DNA of 64,000 nucleotides from Dugong dugon (taxonomy: Eukaryota; Chordata; Mammalia; Sirenia; Dugongidae): positions 93,745,819 to 93,809,818 of the forward strand of contig CM057471.1 in assembly GCA_030035585.1 (NCBI GenBank). The letters run 5' to 3'. Within the stretch, counting starts at the first letter, position 1. Each line of letters opens with the position of its first letter. The notes under the pieces are model-generated. The model ran no database searches. It was given only the letters and a program-made list of their open reading frames with translations, and was not told where the DNA came from. Both the position numbers and the translations under genes were made by a program. Shown here piece after piece: positions 33,990 to 46,653 of the stretch.

Positions 33990-34499
33990 AAACTTCGAGG
34001 TGTGAAACAACAATCAGTTTATATAACCTTCATAGTTTTTGGGAGTCAGGAATTTGGGGAGGACTCACCTGGGTGGTTCTGGATTGGGATATCTCATGGA
34101 GTTGTAGTTAAATGGTGAGTGGTGCTAGAACAACAGGTGGCAGGAGCAGCTGGTAGCTGATTGGGCATCTCTCTTCATGTTATCATAGGGCTTCTCCATG
34201 GATTCTTGCCATGTAGGATTGTTGGGCTTCCTTAGAGCATGGCTACCGCAGAGCAATACAACTGCTACATGGTAACTCTGGATTCCAATGCAAGTATCTC
34301 AGCACGAAAGGTAGAAACTACAGTGACTTTTATAATGTGACTTTGGAAATCATCCACTATTATTTTCACTTTATTCTGTTGCTTACAAGTAAGTCATAGG
34401 CCCACCCAGATTCAGGGAATTCGATTCAATATCTTGAGGAAGTGGCAAGGTTCTAGAGACATTGTTGCCACTATCTTTGGAAAATACACTTTGCCACAG
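33990..34499 (-). mobile_element. Ancient LTR-like repeat (family uncertain)
   Basis: 'gtgtgaaacaacaatcagtt', 'gggagtcaggaatttgggga', 'catggctaccgcagag', 'cccacccagattcaggga' and 'ctttggaaaatacactttgc' follow the order of a common mammalian LTR-type repeat whose name I cannot fix from memory. Confidence 0.5.
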
Positions 34500-36013
34500 A
34501 ACCTTCCTTTTCCAGTAGAATCTATTCAGTGTTTGTTCTATGAAACATACTTTGGGAATGTTGCTTTAGGCAATTATCACCAGAACTGTCTTTAATTAGA
34601 AAGGTGGACTGGTTAAAAAATAAAAAAGTCTTTACATCTTGTGGAGAGGTCAAGATATGCAAGCCGTAAGGGATAACTTGGCATGACTGTACTAAAAGGC
34701 ACTATTGTTTTAAATCTTATAGGCCAGGGTCTATCTATTTAGGTGTTTAGTTTTTACAGCTCAGAGAGAATCCAGTGACTGGACCTGGGTGTGTGGAGTT
34801 TCTTGGCATTATAAATCTAGACCGAAACAGATTCAGAAGTGATCCACTGAAATCTAGCATGGCCCAAAACAAATCTTCTCCAAATAAGAGGGTTCCTTAT
34901 CAAACTGAATGGCTTCCTGGTAGTGTAGCCAAGTTTTGAGGGACACAGCAGTAAGCTTTCCATTTCTGAGGTGACAGTTTCAGTGTGAAGAACTAACTTT
35001 CATCTAATCCCCTAGCTTTCAAATGTTGAAAATCTAGTACACAGTGTTTCAGGGGCCACCTCCTGGGTGACACTGTTCTCAAGTCAGGCATTTTGACAAT
35101 CCAGTGAGGCTGCTTCTCTTATCTAACCACCCATCCTATGATTTTTTTCCCTCTGCACACAATATGAGCTTATTTTCTATGTTATTGGAATTTATGAAAT
35201 GCCATATACATTATTTCATCTATGTAAGTACTTTTATTGCTACTTCTGGGGCATGTCTAAGTTTGGATTCCCCCAGAAGTAGATCCTGAGGCAAGAATTT
35301 GAATGCAAATAGTTTGGGAGGTACAGGAAACAGCAGTAAGGAAGAAGGAAGTGAGGCAGGTAAAGGAGGGCAGCCAATGAAGAATTTATTATTAAGCCAG
35401 CTTCCAACTGTGGGCAACTAGAGCAACATTCCTGAAAGAAACTAGGGAAATGGTGTAAACCCAGACCTCAAAATTATTGCACTCAACAGGCAGGAGAGCT
35501 AGGGTATTTGCACACCAAATACCACGAGTTATTAGAGGGTTGCTCCTAGGGGAGTCAATTCTCCACCATTTCCACTTTTTTATTCATGAGTGTGGGCATA
35601 TCAGTCTTCTGAGGTTCTGGAAAGTTCTCAGGCAAAGAGAAGCAGATATTGTGCAGAAGCATAGCAAATGGCAAGGTCTGAGGGATATGGGTGGGGCACT
35701 GACAGCATTTACTACAGGTACAAAGGTACTTAACGGTGGGAACCACATTTTTAAAGTATGTTCTAGGAACAGAGAAAGGACCAAAGGGAACAACCTATCT
35801 GATATTTAAAAATTTTCAGTTGAGGAAACTGAGGGCTAGAGGTAGAGTGTTTCTGAAACATCACATTGCTTGCTAATGTTAGAGCTGGAACCTGAAAAGA
35901 GATCTCATGAAGCCACTGCAGGACTCTGGTCAGTATCTTCCACTGTGCTTTGAACACAGTGAGCCTTCATCAAGTGTTAGGTGATGGGGTTATTTGGTTT
36001 CTTTTATTCTTGG
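34500..36013. other. Intron-like stretch, partly old repeats
   Basis: 35810-35955 resembles a MIR on the minus strand ('gttgaggaaactgagggcta', 'gttagagctggaacctgaa'). 35265-35430 looks like an old interspersed repeat I cannot name. The 110-codon frame at 35477-35809 (+) is not splice-supported. Confidence 0.4.
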
Positions 36014-36220
36014 ATGGAATCCCTGAGTGGTGCAAATAGTTAAGTGCTGGACTGCTAACCAAAATATTAGTGGTTCAAACCCACCCAAGGCACCTTGGAA
36101 GATACGCATGACAGTCTTCCAAAAGGTCACAGCCTTGAAAACCTTGTAGCATACAGTTCTACTCTGCACACATGGGGTCAGCCTGAATTGGAATAGACTT
36201 CATAATGACTAACAGCAAAC
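36014..36220 (+). mobile_element. AfroSINE (long subtype)
   Basis: 'ggaatccctgagtggtgcaa', 'gtggttcaaacccacccaag', 'cacagccttgaaaaccttgt' and 'gaattggaatagacttcata'. Confidence 0.88.
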
Positions 36221-36406
36221 AACATTCTTGGATTGTTCCCCCTGCCTTGGAGGAACTAGGACCACTTGGATATTTGCTTCTTTGTCAGTGTTTTATAGCA
36301 CTTCGTACACACCACTCAATCATCCTGTGTGTTTTTAACCTTTCTGGGTTGGGTATTGGTTTCCTTTTACTAGTCTGTGATTCATTTAAGACAAGAACAT
36401 CATAAC

Positions 36407-36662
36407 TGTGTGCATGCACACCCCAAAACTAAGGTGCTTAGCATGACTAAAATGGCAGATTCTCAGGCCTAAATTAAAACTCCATTTTGAATCAAAACTG
36501 CAGCTAGCCTTAAAACCATCACTTCTGCTTTTCTGTAAAGACAATTAAGATTCTAGTAAAAGTTTAATTGCTTGTACCACAGAAAGGAGCAAGGCTCAAG
36601 ACTTTAGCTTGTGCAGGAATTATTTGCTAAAAGATGTTTGTCAAAAAAGTTTATGCAGGCCT
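36407..36662 (+). mobile_element. Probable ERV LTR, left part (U3)
   Basis: Begins TGTGTGCATGCACACCCC and continues 'aatggcagattctcaggcct', 'aactccattttgaatcaaaa', 'agcttgtgcaggaatt', which reads like the U3 of a class I LTR. It stops where the L1 begins and appears to resume at 44136. No flanking duplication matched, so the pairing is inferred. Confidence 0.5.
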
Positions 36663-37711
36663 ATTTCTGTAAAAAGGGGCTCTAGGCAGAAGCACCACAC
36701 CATCCCTCCACAGCAAAGATCCAAAAAACTAAGCTAAACAGAGAAAAGAGCAATCCTAAAACCCTAAAACATCAAATGAAGATAAAGAACTCAGCCAAGA
36801 ACCAAATGGAGAGAGAAAACAGAGAATGGAGAGCAAGGAGAGATTCATGAAGAGGTCCCCTATCAGCTAACCCAGTGCAGATCCGCCATCTTGGACTCCA
36901 GCAAATTAGGGGGTACGAGAAAGCAGCTTCACGGATCTTCCAGCAGGAGACAAAACAACCGGTCTTTGTTGTAAGAGGGATATAGGAAGCATCTAACTAC
37001 ACCACCATCTTGGCCATGCCCCACCTCTAGCCTTTACCAACACCTGGGAATAACTTCCCCAGACCTCGTAGCCACACTGGTGGGATCTCTGGGAGCTTTG
37101 CTGTACCTTTTTCTTTCTAATGTTTATATATTCATTCTTTTCTTTTCTTTTCTTCTTCTTCCCCTTTTTGTTTTTCCCCATTTCATACTCTCTCATCTCT
37201 CCACTCCAACAGCAAGCTCCCCTAGCACTCTTTTTTGTTTGTTTGTATATTTTTGTCCCCTGTTTCTCTCTCATCTCTCCCATATTCATCTTAGCTCCAC
37301 ACATAAAAATCTCCCCCCTCCATCTTGCCTACCTGCACCGTGCACTTAACATCACACCATCAAGCAGCATGGGCAAGGCCTACCAGAACCTGCCCTGCCA
37401 GATTACCGACCCACCCTGGTAACTGTAGTAAGTGCCACAAACAACCCATCCCAGCGACTCCTCTTCAGCTAGATCTGTCCTGCTGTACCATATCAGAGCG
37501 ACTGACCCTGCCCATTGGAGAAGGAGTCGAAAAGTTTCGTTTCCACAGACGAGCAAACAACAAAGAACATACAGCCCACCTGATCAGACATAGCCAAATT
37601 TAAAAAAAGGGGACAAAACAAATAAATCTACAATCAATAAACGAGAAAAATAACTACTGAATGCCCCAAAGACAGCAGACAATATCAAAACATTTACAAA
37701 AACAGGGCAGG

Positions 37712-38669
37712 ATGGTTCCAGTAGGCGTCCAAAATAAAACAACAGATGACTTTTGACTGGAAGAAAAGGCACTAAAACTACCTGATAGGGAATTCAAATC
37801 TCTATTACTCAGAATTCTCCAAGAGATGAAGCAAAAATCAGACAAAAATGAGGAAAAAATAGACAAATTCATGGAAAAGACAGAAAAAATTGGAGGAATT
37901 CAGGAAAATCATGCAGGAACAAAACACCAAAATAAATTCACAACTAGAAATTATACAAAAACAACAATTAGAAATCCAAAAGATAAACAACAAGATTTCA
38001 GAAATGGACAGTGTCATAGAAGGGCTGAGAAACAGATTTGAAATGGTGGAAGACAGGATCAGTGGAATTGAAGACAAACACTTGAATACAAGTCTGTTTG
38101 AGGAAAACTCAGAAAAAAGAACAAAGAAAAATGAAGAGACCCTGAGAGTTATGTGGGACACAATTAAAAGCAAAAATTTGCAAGTGATCGGAGTTCCAGA
38201 ACAGGGGGAAAAAACAGAAAATGTAGAGAGGATCATTGAAGAACTGCTGACAGAAAACTTCCCCAATATCATGAAAGATGAAAAGCTGGCCATCCAAGAA
38301 GCTCAACGAACACCATATAGGGTAGACCCCAAAAGAAAATCACCAAGGCATATTATAATCACACTCGCTAAAACCAAAGACAAACAAAGAATCCTGAGAG
38401 CAGCTCGTGAAAAACAACAAGTCAGCTACAGAGGAGAAACAAGAAGACTAAGCTCAGATTATTCTGCAGAAACCATACAGGCAAGAAGGCAATGGGATGA
38501 CATATATAAAATCTTGAAAGAAAAAAATTGCCATCCAAGAATAATATATCCTGCAAAACTCTCATTCAAATATGATGGTGAAATTAGGTCATTTCCAGAT
38601 AAATGGAAATTAAGGAAATATATAAAAGCCAAACCAAACTTACAAGAATTCTTAAAGGGAGTTCTTTGA
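37712..38669 (+). pseudogene. L1 ORF1p remnant
   Basis: RNA-binding, coiled-coil protein of L1. The ancestral start is the ATG at 37712, matching the intact-looking start at 49021 in the other copy. A TGA at 37754 stops it after 14 codons, and a frameshift near 37885 moves the rest into the frame that runs uninterrupted to 38669. That 259-codon stretch holds the coiled coil (heptads around EIQKINNKISEMDSVIEGL), the RRM-like region and the C-terminal domain ending LQEFLKGVL. The start seen at 37890 is a TTG where the sister copy has ATG. Confidence 0.92.
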
Positions 38670-39151
38670 TCTGAGAACAAACAACTTCAGCTCACAGGCA
38701 GAATCTAGCACACAGGATCATACCAGCCAGATACCAGTCTAGGAAATGAACTCTCAAGGACTATCCAAAACCAAAAGAAATATAACAGGGAATCAGAGCA
38801 GTTAATCAGTAAATGACAACAACATCAAAACAATAAAAGACAGAATAAACAGCATAGGTATAGAACCTTCTAATGGAGAGGAAGGCAAGGCGATACCAAG
38901 TAATGGTGGGCTGCTTCAAATTTAGAAAGACAAGGGTAGATTTCACAGTAACCACAAAGAAAGTTAACAAACATACTCATAAAAATAAACAGGAAAAACA
39001 TAATGTATCAGCAAAAAGAAACCTACAAAAATGAAAGAAATGAAAAAAAAATCCAGAGACAAAAGTAACTCAGTGCAGGAGAGTAAGAAGAACAAGAAAA
39101 ACGTCAGCACCACAAAAAAAAAAAAAAAAAAAAAAAAAAAACCACTACAAA

Positions 39152-42100
39152 ATGACAGCAACAAACTCACATCTATCAATAATTACACTGAATGTAAATG
39201 CACTCAATGCACCCATAAAGAGACGGAAAGTGACAGAATGGATAAGAAAACAGGATCCATCAATATGCTGTCTACAAGAGACACACCTTAGAAACAAAGC
39301 TGTGAATTTATTAAAAGTCAAAGGTTGGAAAAAAATATATCAAGCTAACAACTACCAAAAAGAACAAGAGTGGCAATACTAATCTCAGATAAAATAGACT
39401 TTAAAACAAAATCCACCATAAAAGACAAAGAAGGACACTATATAATGATTAACGGGACAATCCATCATGAAGACATAACCATAATAAACATATAGGCACC
39501 CAATGAAAGGGCTCCAAAATACATAAAACAAACTCTAACAACACTGAAAAGAGAAATTGACAGTTCCACAATAATAGTAGCAGACTTCAACACACCACTC
39601 TCGGTAAAGTACAGAACAACTAAGAAGAAACTCAGCAAAGATACAGAAGACCTAAAGGACACAGTCAGCCAACTTGACCTCATAGACATATATAGAATAC
39701 CCCATCCAACCACTGCAAAGTACACATTCTTTTCCAATGGACATGGAATGTTCTCCAGAATAGACCACATCTTAGGCCACAGAGCAATCCTCAACAAGAT
39801 CCAAAACGTTGAGATAATTCAAAGTATCTTCTCTGACCACAAGGCCATCAAGGTAGAAATTAACAATAGAAAGAGCAAGGAAAAAAAATCAAATACATGG
39901 AAACTGAATAATACCCTGCTTACACATCAGTGGATGATGGAGGAAATCAGAGATGGAATCAAAAAATTCCTAGAATCAAATGAGAATAAAAACACTTCAT
40001 ACCAAACCCTTTCGGACATAGTGAAGGCAGTCCTCAGAGGACAATTTATAGCAATAGATGCACACATCAAAAAAGAAGAAAGGGACAAAATCAAAACATT
40101 AACTACAGAACTCAAACAAATAGAAAGAGAACAGCAAAAAAAGCCCACAGCCACCAGAAGAGAGGAAATAGTAAAGATCAGAGCAGAAATAAATGAAATA
40201 GAGAACAGAAAAACAATAGAAAGAATCAACAAAACCAAAAGTTGGTTCTTTGAAAGAATCAACAAAATCAACAAACTACTGGCCAGACTGACAAAAGAAA
40301 AACAGGAGAGGACGCAAATCACCCAAACAAGAAATGAAATGGGGGACATTACAACAGACCCAACTGAAATAAAAAGGATTATAACAGAATATTATGAAAA
40401 ACTATACTCCAACAAATTTGAAAACCTAGAGGAAATGGATAAATTTCTAGAAATACACTACCTACCTAAACTACAACAAAGTGATGTTGAAAATCTCAAC
40501 AGACCCATAACAAGACAAGAGATTGAAAATGTAATAAAAAAAAAACTCCCCCCCAAAAAAGCCCTGGCACTGATGGCTTCACTGAAGAATTCTACAAAAC
40601 ATTTACAGAAGAACTTGTACCAGTACTACTCAAGCTATTTCACAGCATAGAAGAGGAAGAAACACTTCCAAATTCATTCTAGGAAGCCAGCATAATGCTG
40701 ATACCAAAACCAGGTGAAGACGTCACAAAAAAAGAAAATTACAGACCAGTATCTCTCATGAATATAGATGCAAAAATTCTTAACAAAATTCTAGCCAATA
40801 GAATTCAGTATTATATCAAAAAAATAATACACCACTACCAAGTAGGATTCGTACCAGGTATGCAAGGATGGTTCAACATTAGAAAATCAATCAACGTAAT
40901 CCACCACATAAATAAAAGGAAATAAAAGAATCACATGATCATCTCAACTGATGCAGAAAAGGCATTTGATAAAGTCCAACACCCATTCCTGATAAAAACT
41001 CTCAATCAAATTGGTATAGAAGGGAAATTTCGCAACATAATAAAGGGCATCTATGCAAAACCAACGGCCAACATCATTCTTAATGGAGAGAGGCTGAAAA
41101 CCTTCCCCTTGAGAAGAGGAACAAGACAAGGATGCCCTTTATCACCACTCCTACTTAACATTGTGCTGGAAGTTCTAGCTAGAGCAATAAGGCAAGAAAA
41201 AGAAATAAAGGGCATCCAAATTGGTAATGAAGAAGTTAAACTGTCCCTGTTTGCACATGATATGATACTATGCATTGAAAACCCTAAAGACTCCATGAGA
41301 AATCTACTGGAACTAATAGAAAGATTCAGCAGAGTAGCAGGATACAAGCTAGACATACAAGAATCAGTTGGATTCTATACACCAATAAGGAGAACCATGA
41401 AAAGGAAATCAGGAAAACAATACCATTTTTAACAACCTGTAAAAAAAAAAAAAAAAATACTTATGAATAAATCTAACCATGGAAGTAAAAGACCTATACA
41501 AAGAAAACTACAAAACACTACTGCAAGAAACCCAAAGGGATCTACATAAATGGAAAAACATATCATGCTCATGGATAGATAGACTCAACATTATGAAAAT
41601 GACAATTATACCCAAAGCAATTTACAAATACAATGCAATCCCGATCCAAATACCAACAACATCTTCAAAGACATGAAAAAACTAATCATTAACTTTATAT
41701 GGAAAGGGAAGAAGCCCCAAATAAGTAAAACAGTACTGAAGAAGAATAAAGTTGGAAGACTCACACTACCTGACTTTGGAACCTACTATACAGCTACAGT
41801 AGTCAAAACAGCCAGGTATTGGTACAATGACAGATACATTGACCAATAGAACAGAATTGTGAACCCATATATGAATCCATCCACCTCCGGTCACCTGATC
41901 TTCAACAAGGGCCCAAAGTCCATCAAATGGGGAAAAGACAGTCTTTTTAACAAATGGTGCTGGCGAAACTGGATATCCATCTGCAAAAAAATGAAACAGG
42001 ACCCATACTTCATGCTATCTACAAAAACTACTTCAAAATGGATCAAAGACCTGAATATAAAGCCTAAAACTGTAAAGTTCATAGAAGAAAAAATAGGACC

Positions 42101-42977
42101 AACCCTACAGGCCTTAATACACAGCATTAACAGAATAAAAACCATAACCATCAACGCACAAACCCCAAAAGATAAGCTAGATAACTGGGATCTTCTAAAA
42201 ATCAAACACCTATGCTCTTCAAAAGACTTCACCAAAAGAGTCAAAAGAGAACCTACAGACTAGGAAAAAATTTTTGGACCGTACAAGTCAGACAAAGGTC
42301 TAGTCTCCATAATCTACAAGAAAATCCAACACCTCTACAACAAAAAGACAAATAATCCTATTAAAAAATGGGCAAAGGAAATGAACAGACATTTCACCAA
42401 AGAAGACATTCAAATGGCCAACAGACACATGAGGAAATGTTCGTGATCACTAGCCATTAGAGAAATGCAAATTAAAACCACAGTGAGATACCATCTCACC
42501 CCGGCATCACTGGAACGAATCAAAATCACTGGAAATAACAAATGTTGGGGGGGCTGCGGGAAGATCGGAACTCTTATGCACTGCTGGTGGGAATGCAAAA
42601 TGATACAACCATTTTGGAAAATGATACAGCACTTCCTCAGAAAGCTAGAGATAGACATACCATTTGATCCAGCAATCCCACTCCTAGAAATATATCCTAG
42701 AGAAATAAGAGTCGTCACTCGAATAGACATATGCACACCTATGTTCATGGCAGCATTGTTCACAATAGCAAAACGATGGAAACAACCTAGATGCTCATCA
42801 GCAGATGAATGGATAAGCAAACTATGGTACATACACACAATGGAGTACTATGCAATGAGTAAGAACAGCAATGAATCTGTGAAGCATCTCATAACATGGA
42901 TGAAACTGGAGGACGTTATGCTGAGTGAGATAAGTCAATCACAAAAGGACAAATATTGTATGAGACCTCTATTGTAA
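39152..42977 (+). pseudogene. L1 ORF2p remnant (endonuclease-RT), catalytic site mutated
   Basis: Ancestral ORF2 starts at the ATG at 39152, with the endonuclease N-terminus (LSIITLNVNALNAP, then QETHLR). It then runs through several frames: 39748-40650 (end of endonuclease and linker), 40695-40925, 40935-41432 (reverse transcriptase palm with [13 protein letters not shown] and [10 protein letters not shown]), 41479-41676, 41859-42263 and 42465-42977 (C-terminal zinc-knuckle region with HCWWEC). In the palm the expected F-A-D-D motif reads FAHD; codon CAT at 41256-41258 replaces the first catalytic Asp. At least six frame breaks or stops confirm a pseudogene. Confidence 0.93.
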
Positions 42978-44135
42978 AAACCCATGGAAAAGTTCACACA
43001 AAAAAATGTAACAATCTTTGTTGGTTACCAGGGATGGGAGGGGTGGGGAGGAAATACTAAATAGGCAATAGATAAGTGGTATCTTGGGAGAAGGGTGAGA
43101 CAGTACACAATACTGGGGAAACTAGCACAACTTGTATAAGGAAAGGTCATGGAAGCTCCATAGACACATCCAAACTCCCTGAGGGACTGAATTGCTGGGT
43201 GGAGGGCTGTGGGGACCATGGTCTCGGGGAACATCTAGCTCAATTGGCATGACACAGCTTATAAAGACAATGCTCTACATTCTACCTTGGTAAGTAGTGT
43301 TTGGGGTCTTAAAAGCCTGTGAGCGGCCATCTAAGATACTCCACTGGTCTCATCCCTTCGGGAGCAAGGGAGAATGAAGAGAACAGGAAAAGATTAGTCC
43401 AAAGGACTAATTGTCCACAGCTACCAAGGCCTCCACCAGACTGAGTCCAGTACAGCTAACGGTGCCCGGCTACCACCACTGACTGCTCTGACCAGGATCA
43501 CAACAGAGGGTTCTGGACAGAGCTGGAGAAGGATATAGAACATAATTCTAACTCACAAAAAAAAAAGACCAGATTTACTGGCCTAAAAGAGATGAGAAAC
43601 CCTGAGAGTATGGCCCCTAGACACCCTTTTAGCTCAGTGGTGAAGTTATCTCTGAGGTTCACCGTTCAGCCTGGGAGTGGACAGCCCCGTAAAACCAAAT
43701 GAGACTAATGAGGTACAGGAGTCCAGTGACAAGGGTCAGAAGGCAGAAGGGGACAAGGAAGCTGGTGATAGGGAACACAAGGTTGAGTAAGGATATTGTT
43801 GATGTGTTGTGAGATTGTTAACCATTGTCATAGGGCAACATTTGTAGTAACTGTTTAATGAGAAACTATTTTGTTTTGTAAACCTTCATCTTAAGTGAGA
43901 ATAACAGCACAATTGGAAGAGCATAGTCAATGTCACTGAACTATGCATGTAGAAATTTTTGAAATGGTGTATCTTTGGCTATGTGTATTTTCACCAAAAA
44001 AATGTTGGAAGTAGAGGGTTGACATGTTGTGGGGTTGTTAACCAATGTCATAAAATGACACGTGTACCCCTGTTTCATGAGAAACTATTTGTTCTGTAAG
44101 CCTTCACCTGAAGTACAATAAAAAAGAAAAAAAAA
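42978..44135 (+). repeat. L1 3' UTR with two copies of the terminal module
   Basis: The 3' terminal sequence ('gttgttaaccattgtcatag' to 'aaccttcatcttaag') occurs at about 43800-43895 and again at about 44010-44120, where it ends in AATAAAAAAG. Between them lies a ~110-base spacer ('gcacaattggaagagc', 'tttggctatgtgtattttca'). The same doubled arrangement is seen in the L1 ending at 52035. Confidence 0.88.
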
Positions 44136-44565
44136 GTAACTGACCTATGTGGGGTTAAAACCTATTGATGTGAATAATTTTTCCCTGACTGTGTATACAT
44201 ATATGTAGCACCCTTATTTCTGAAATAGTATGTGGGGATATATGCCATTTAAACATGGCTGCACTATTGACAACTGCAGCCGCCAAGGCCTCTATGCTGC
44301 ACAGCATGTTGAGACTTGTCACGACTTGTTTTCCCAAACCTATTGTCCCTTTACTGATTGGCTTGTTTACCTGAATTCCTTCTCCCTTGCCCAAAGCCCA
44401 TATTTCTGTTATTTACTTCACTGCTTGTTGTAGTGACTATAAATAAACTCCTGGGACTGAAGCCGGGGTCGACTCCTCAGAGTGACCCTCCTGGTCCCAC
44501 TTCTCTGTTAAGAGTTGTGTTTGGTTACTGTTTCTGCCGTCCCGACATTCGCCACCACTGCGACA
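44136..44565 (+). mobile_element. Probable ERV LTR, right part (R-U5)
   Basis: Includes a polyadenylation signal ('gactataaataaactcctgg') followed by a pyrimidine-rich U5 ('gtcgactcctcagagtgacc', 'gttactgtttctgccgtccc') closing in CGACA. Interpreted as the downstream half of the LTR starting at 36407, split by the L1. Confidence 0.55.
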
Positions 44566-44944
44566 ATAGTAGTTAATAAATTACTAGGATATACATTTAA
44601 AAGAACAAAATAATATGGAATAAAAATTATTATATTGAAGTCATCATCATTTTTAAAGAAGAGTTTCAGAATTGTTAAGATGTTTCATAATGAAAACATT
44701 ATGTCCTTGTATAAATTACAGATAATACGTAGTGGAAGTGTTGGATATAATTCAGTTGGTTTTTGCAAGAATTCCCCTTTGTCGTAGTAGGCACTCTATT
44801 TTTTGTCCCGGTTTCTTGACTTTCAGAGATGTATGCATTAGAACAGATATTAACTCATCTGAGAAATATCTTGGGAAATACTGGCCACTGCACAGCAGGT
44901 TTCGTTCTTGTTGAAATGCACCATGGATTAGGGAAATCATCCTT

Positions 44945-45490
44945 AAATTTGTTTGTTTTATTGTGGTAAACTATATATAACAAAACATTTGCCAATTCAA
45001 CATTTTTGCATGTACAATTCAGTGACATTATTTACATTCATCATGTTGTGCAACCATCTCCACTATCCATTTCCAAATGATTCCGACATCATTAATAGAA
45101 ACTCAGTGCCCCCTAAGCAGTGACTCCCTCTCCTCCTCTTCCTCACACCCCTGGTAACCACTAATAAACTTTAGTCTCTATACACTTGCCTGTTCTAGAA
45201 ATTTCATACAAGTGGGATTGTACAGTATTCATCTTTTTGTGACTGGCTTTACTTAGCATGTTTTCAAAGTTCATCCATGCAGTAGCATGTATCCAGCCTT
45301 CACTTCTCTTTTTGGCTGAGTAATATTCCATTGCACGTATGTAGCACATTTTGTTATCCATTCATCTGTTGATGGACATTTAGGTTGTTTCCAGTTTTTG
45401 ACTTTATGAACAATGCAGCAATGAACATTGGTGTACAAGTTTCTGCTTGCATTCCTCCTTTCAACTATTTTGGCTGCATATTTAGGATTC
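44945..45490 (-). mobile_element. Ancient L1M fragment
   Basis: Reverse L1M: 'gttttattgtggtaaactat', 'gtgactggctttacttagca', 'gctgagtaatattccattgc' and 'ggttgtttccagtttttgac'. It parallels 30165-30825 at a higher divergence. The minus-strand frames at 45161-45579 are its ORF2 C-terminus. Confidence 0.85.
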
Positions 45491-45514
45491 TTAAGTTTGT
45501 TTTTATTTATTTTT

Positions 45515-45782
45515 TGGAGCCAGCAGCTACTGCAGACTTTGGGATATGCATTGTGGTAGACTTGCCAGGTTTCCCACATCCATGCTGTAAGTACCCTGTT
45601 TCAGGACTCTGCACAAACAAAGGATTGCCTGTAACAGTGGTCACACCCAAGAACGTAGGACTATCACTTGGAAAAACCCTGCCTGTGGTGCCTCAGAAAT
45701 AAAACTCTTTCTCCTTCCCAGTCTCTCTTGTTGCTCTTGTTTCTGTGGTTTCTTTCTCCACTCTTAATTCCACATATCCTGC
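45515..45782 (+). mobile_element. Possible LTR 3' portion
   Basis: AATAAA at 45698 after 'tgtggtgcctcag', then a T/C-rich stretch ending 'catatcctgca', the look of an R-U5 end. The 105-codon frame over it (45385-45702) has no domain. Confidence 0.35.
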
Positions 45783-45899
45783 ACTTCTTTCATTCACTTT
45801 GTTAGAGTTGTTCTACTCTGGATATGGTTCTCTCTCTCTCTTTCTGTCACTTTTTAAATTTTTTTTTTCTTTTATTCACCATAACTTTATCAACTTCAC

Positions 45900-46044
45900 A
45901 GACCTGGTGGCGTAGTGGCTGCTAATTAAAAGGTCGGCAGTTCAAATCCACTGGCTGCTTCTTGGAAACCCTATGGGCAGTTCTACTCCATCCTGTAGGG
46001 TCACTTTGAGTCAGAATTGACTCTATGGCCATGGATTTGGTTTA
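45900..46044 (+). mobile_element. AfroSINE, head shortened
   Basis: 'cagacctggtggcgtagtgg', 'aggtcggcagttcaaatcca', 'gtcactttgagtcagaattg' and the tail 'ggatttggttta'. The head lacks about 12 bases before 'ctgctaattaaaag'. Confidence 0.9.
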
Positions 46045-46470
46045 CCAACTTTCAAACTAACAGAAGTACAGCTAAACTCTCAACTATCCCTTAACCTGGG
46101 GCCCCTGGATAGTATTCAAGGGACTTGTGAACTTGGATGGGAAAATTTGTTTTCACTTATGTCCATGTTGATTTTTACTTATGTCCAACAGAAATTTAGC
46201 ATCACCTTCTGTTATGACTATAAGTAACAAATCACATAGTATTAGCAGTGCCTGTGACATTGTCACCAATAGAAATCATGGCTATTTTCATTCCACAATA
46301 TAGCTGTTACAGAATCTTGAAATGTAGTTTAAGTCTACCACTGCTTTAAAACTTTGGTAGTTACTGGACCAGCTATTATATTATATTATTTAATGTATCA
46401 ATAAAGGAGCACATATGTTACTATATCACAAATTGGGTTTTTAAAAATTTTGATAGCTATATATCAATAT

Positions 46471-46640
46471 GGAGCCCTGGTGGCACAGTAGTTAACAGAT
46501 TGGCTGCTAACCTAAAGGTTGGCAGTTCGAATCTACCAGCCACTCCTTGGAAACCCTATGGGGCAGTTCTACTCTGTCCTATAGGGTCGCTATGAGTTGG
46601 AATCGACTCAACAGCAACGAGTTTGGTTTGTTTTTGGTTT
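46471..46640 (+). mobile_element. Complete AfroSINE with perfect 13-bp duplication
   Basis: From 'ggagccctggtggcacagta' to a GTTTGGTTTG tail. The exact duplication 'tatatatcaatat' flanks it at 46458-46470 and 46641-46653. Little diverged, so a fairly recent insertion. Confidence 0.97.
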
Positions 46641-46653
46641 TATATATCAATAT

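Larger units (their letters stand above)
36663..44135 (+). mobile_element. Nearly full-length L1, inactive (7.5 kb)
   Basis: Contains all L1 parts in order: 5' UTR (36663-37711), ORF1 remnant, inter-ORF spacer with A28 at 39114-39141, ORF2 remnant (39152-42977), 3' UTR (42978 on) and an A-rich end after AATAAA at 44118. The 5' start is placed by alignment with the second L1 at 47495. Both ORFs carry stops and frameshifts, and the reverse transcriptase catalytic Asp is lost, so it is dead. A clear target-site duplication was not found. Confidence 0.93.

Noticed and set aside
35477..35809. 110-codon plus-strand frame
   Set aside because: Overlaps old repeat-like sequence, has an equally open antisense frame and no motif.
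43025..43234. Minus-strand frame in the L1 3' UTR
   Set aside because: Antisense shadow of the L1.
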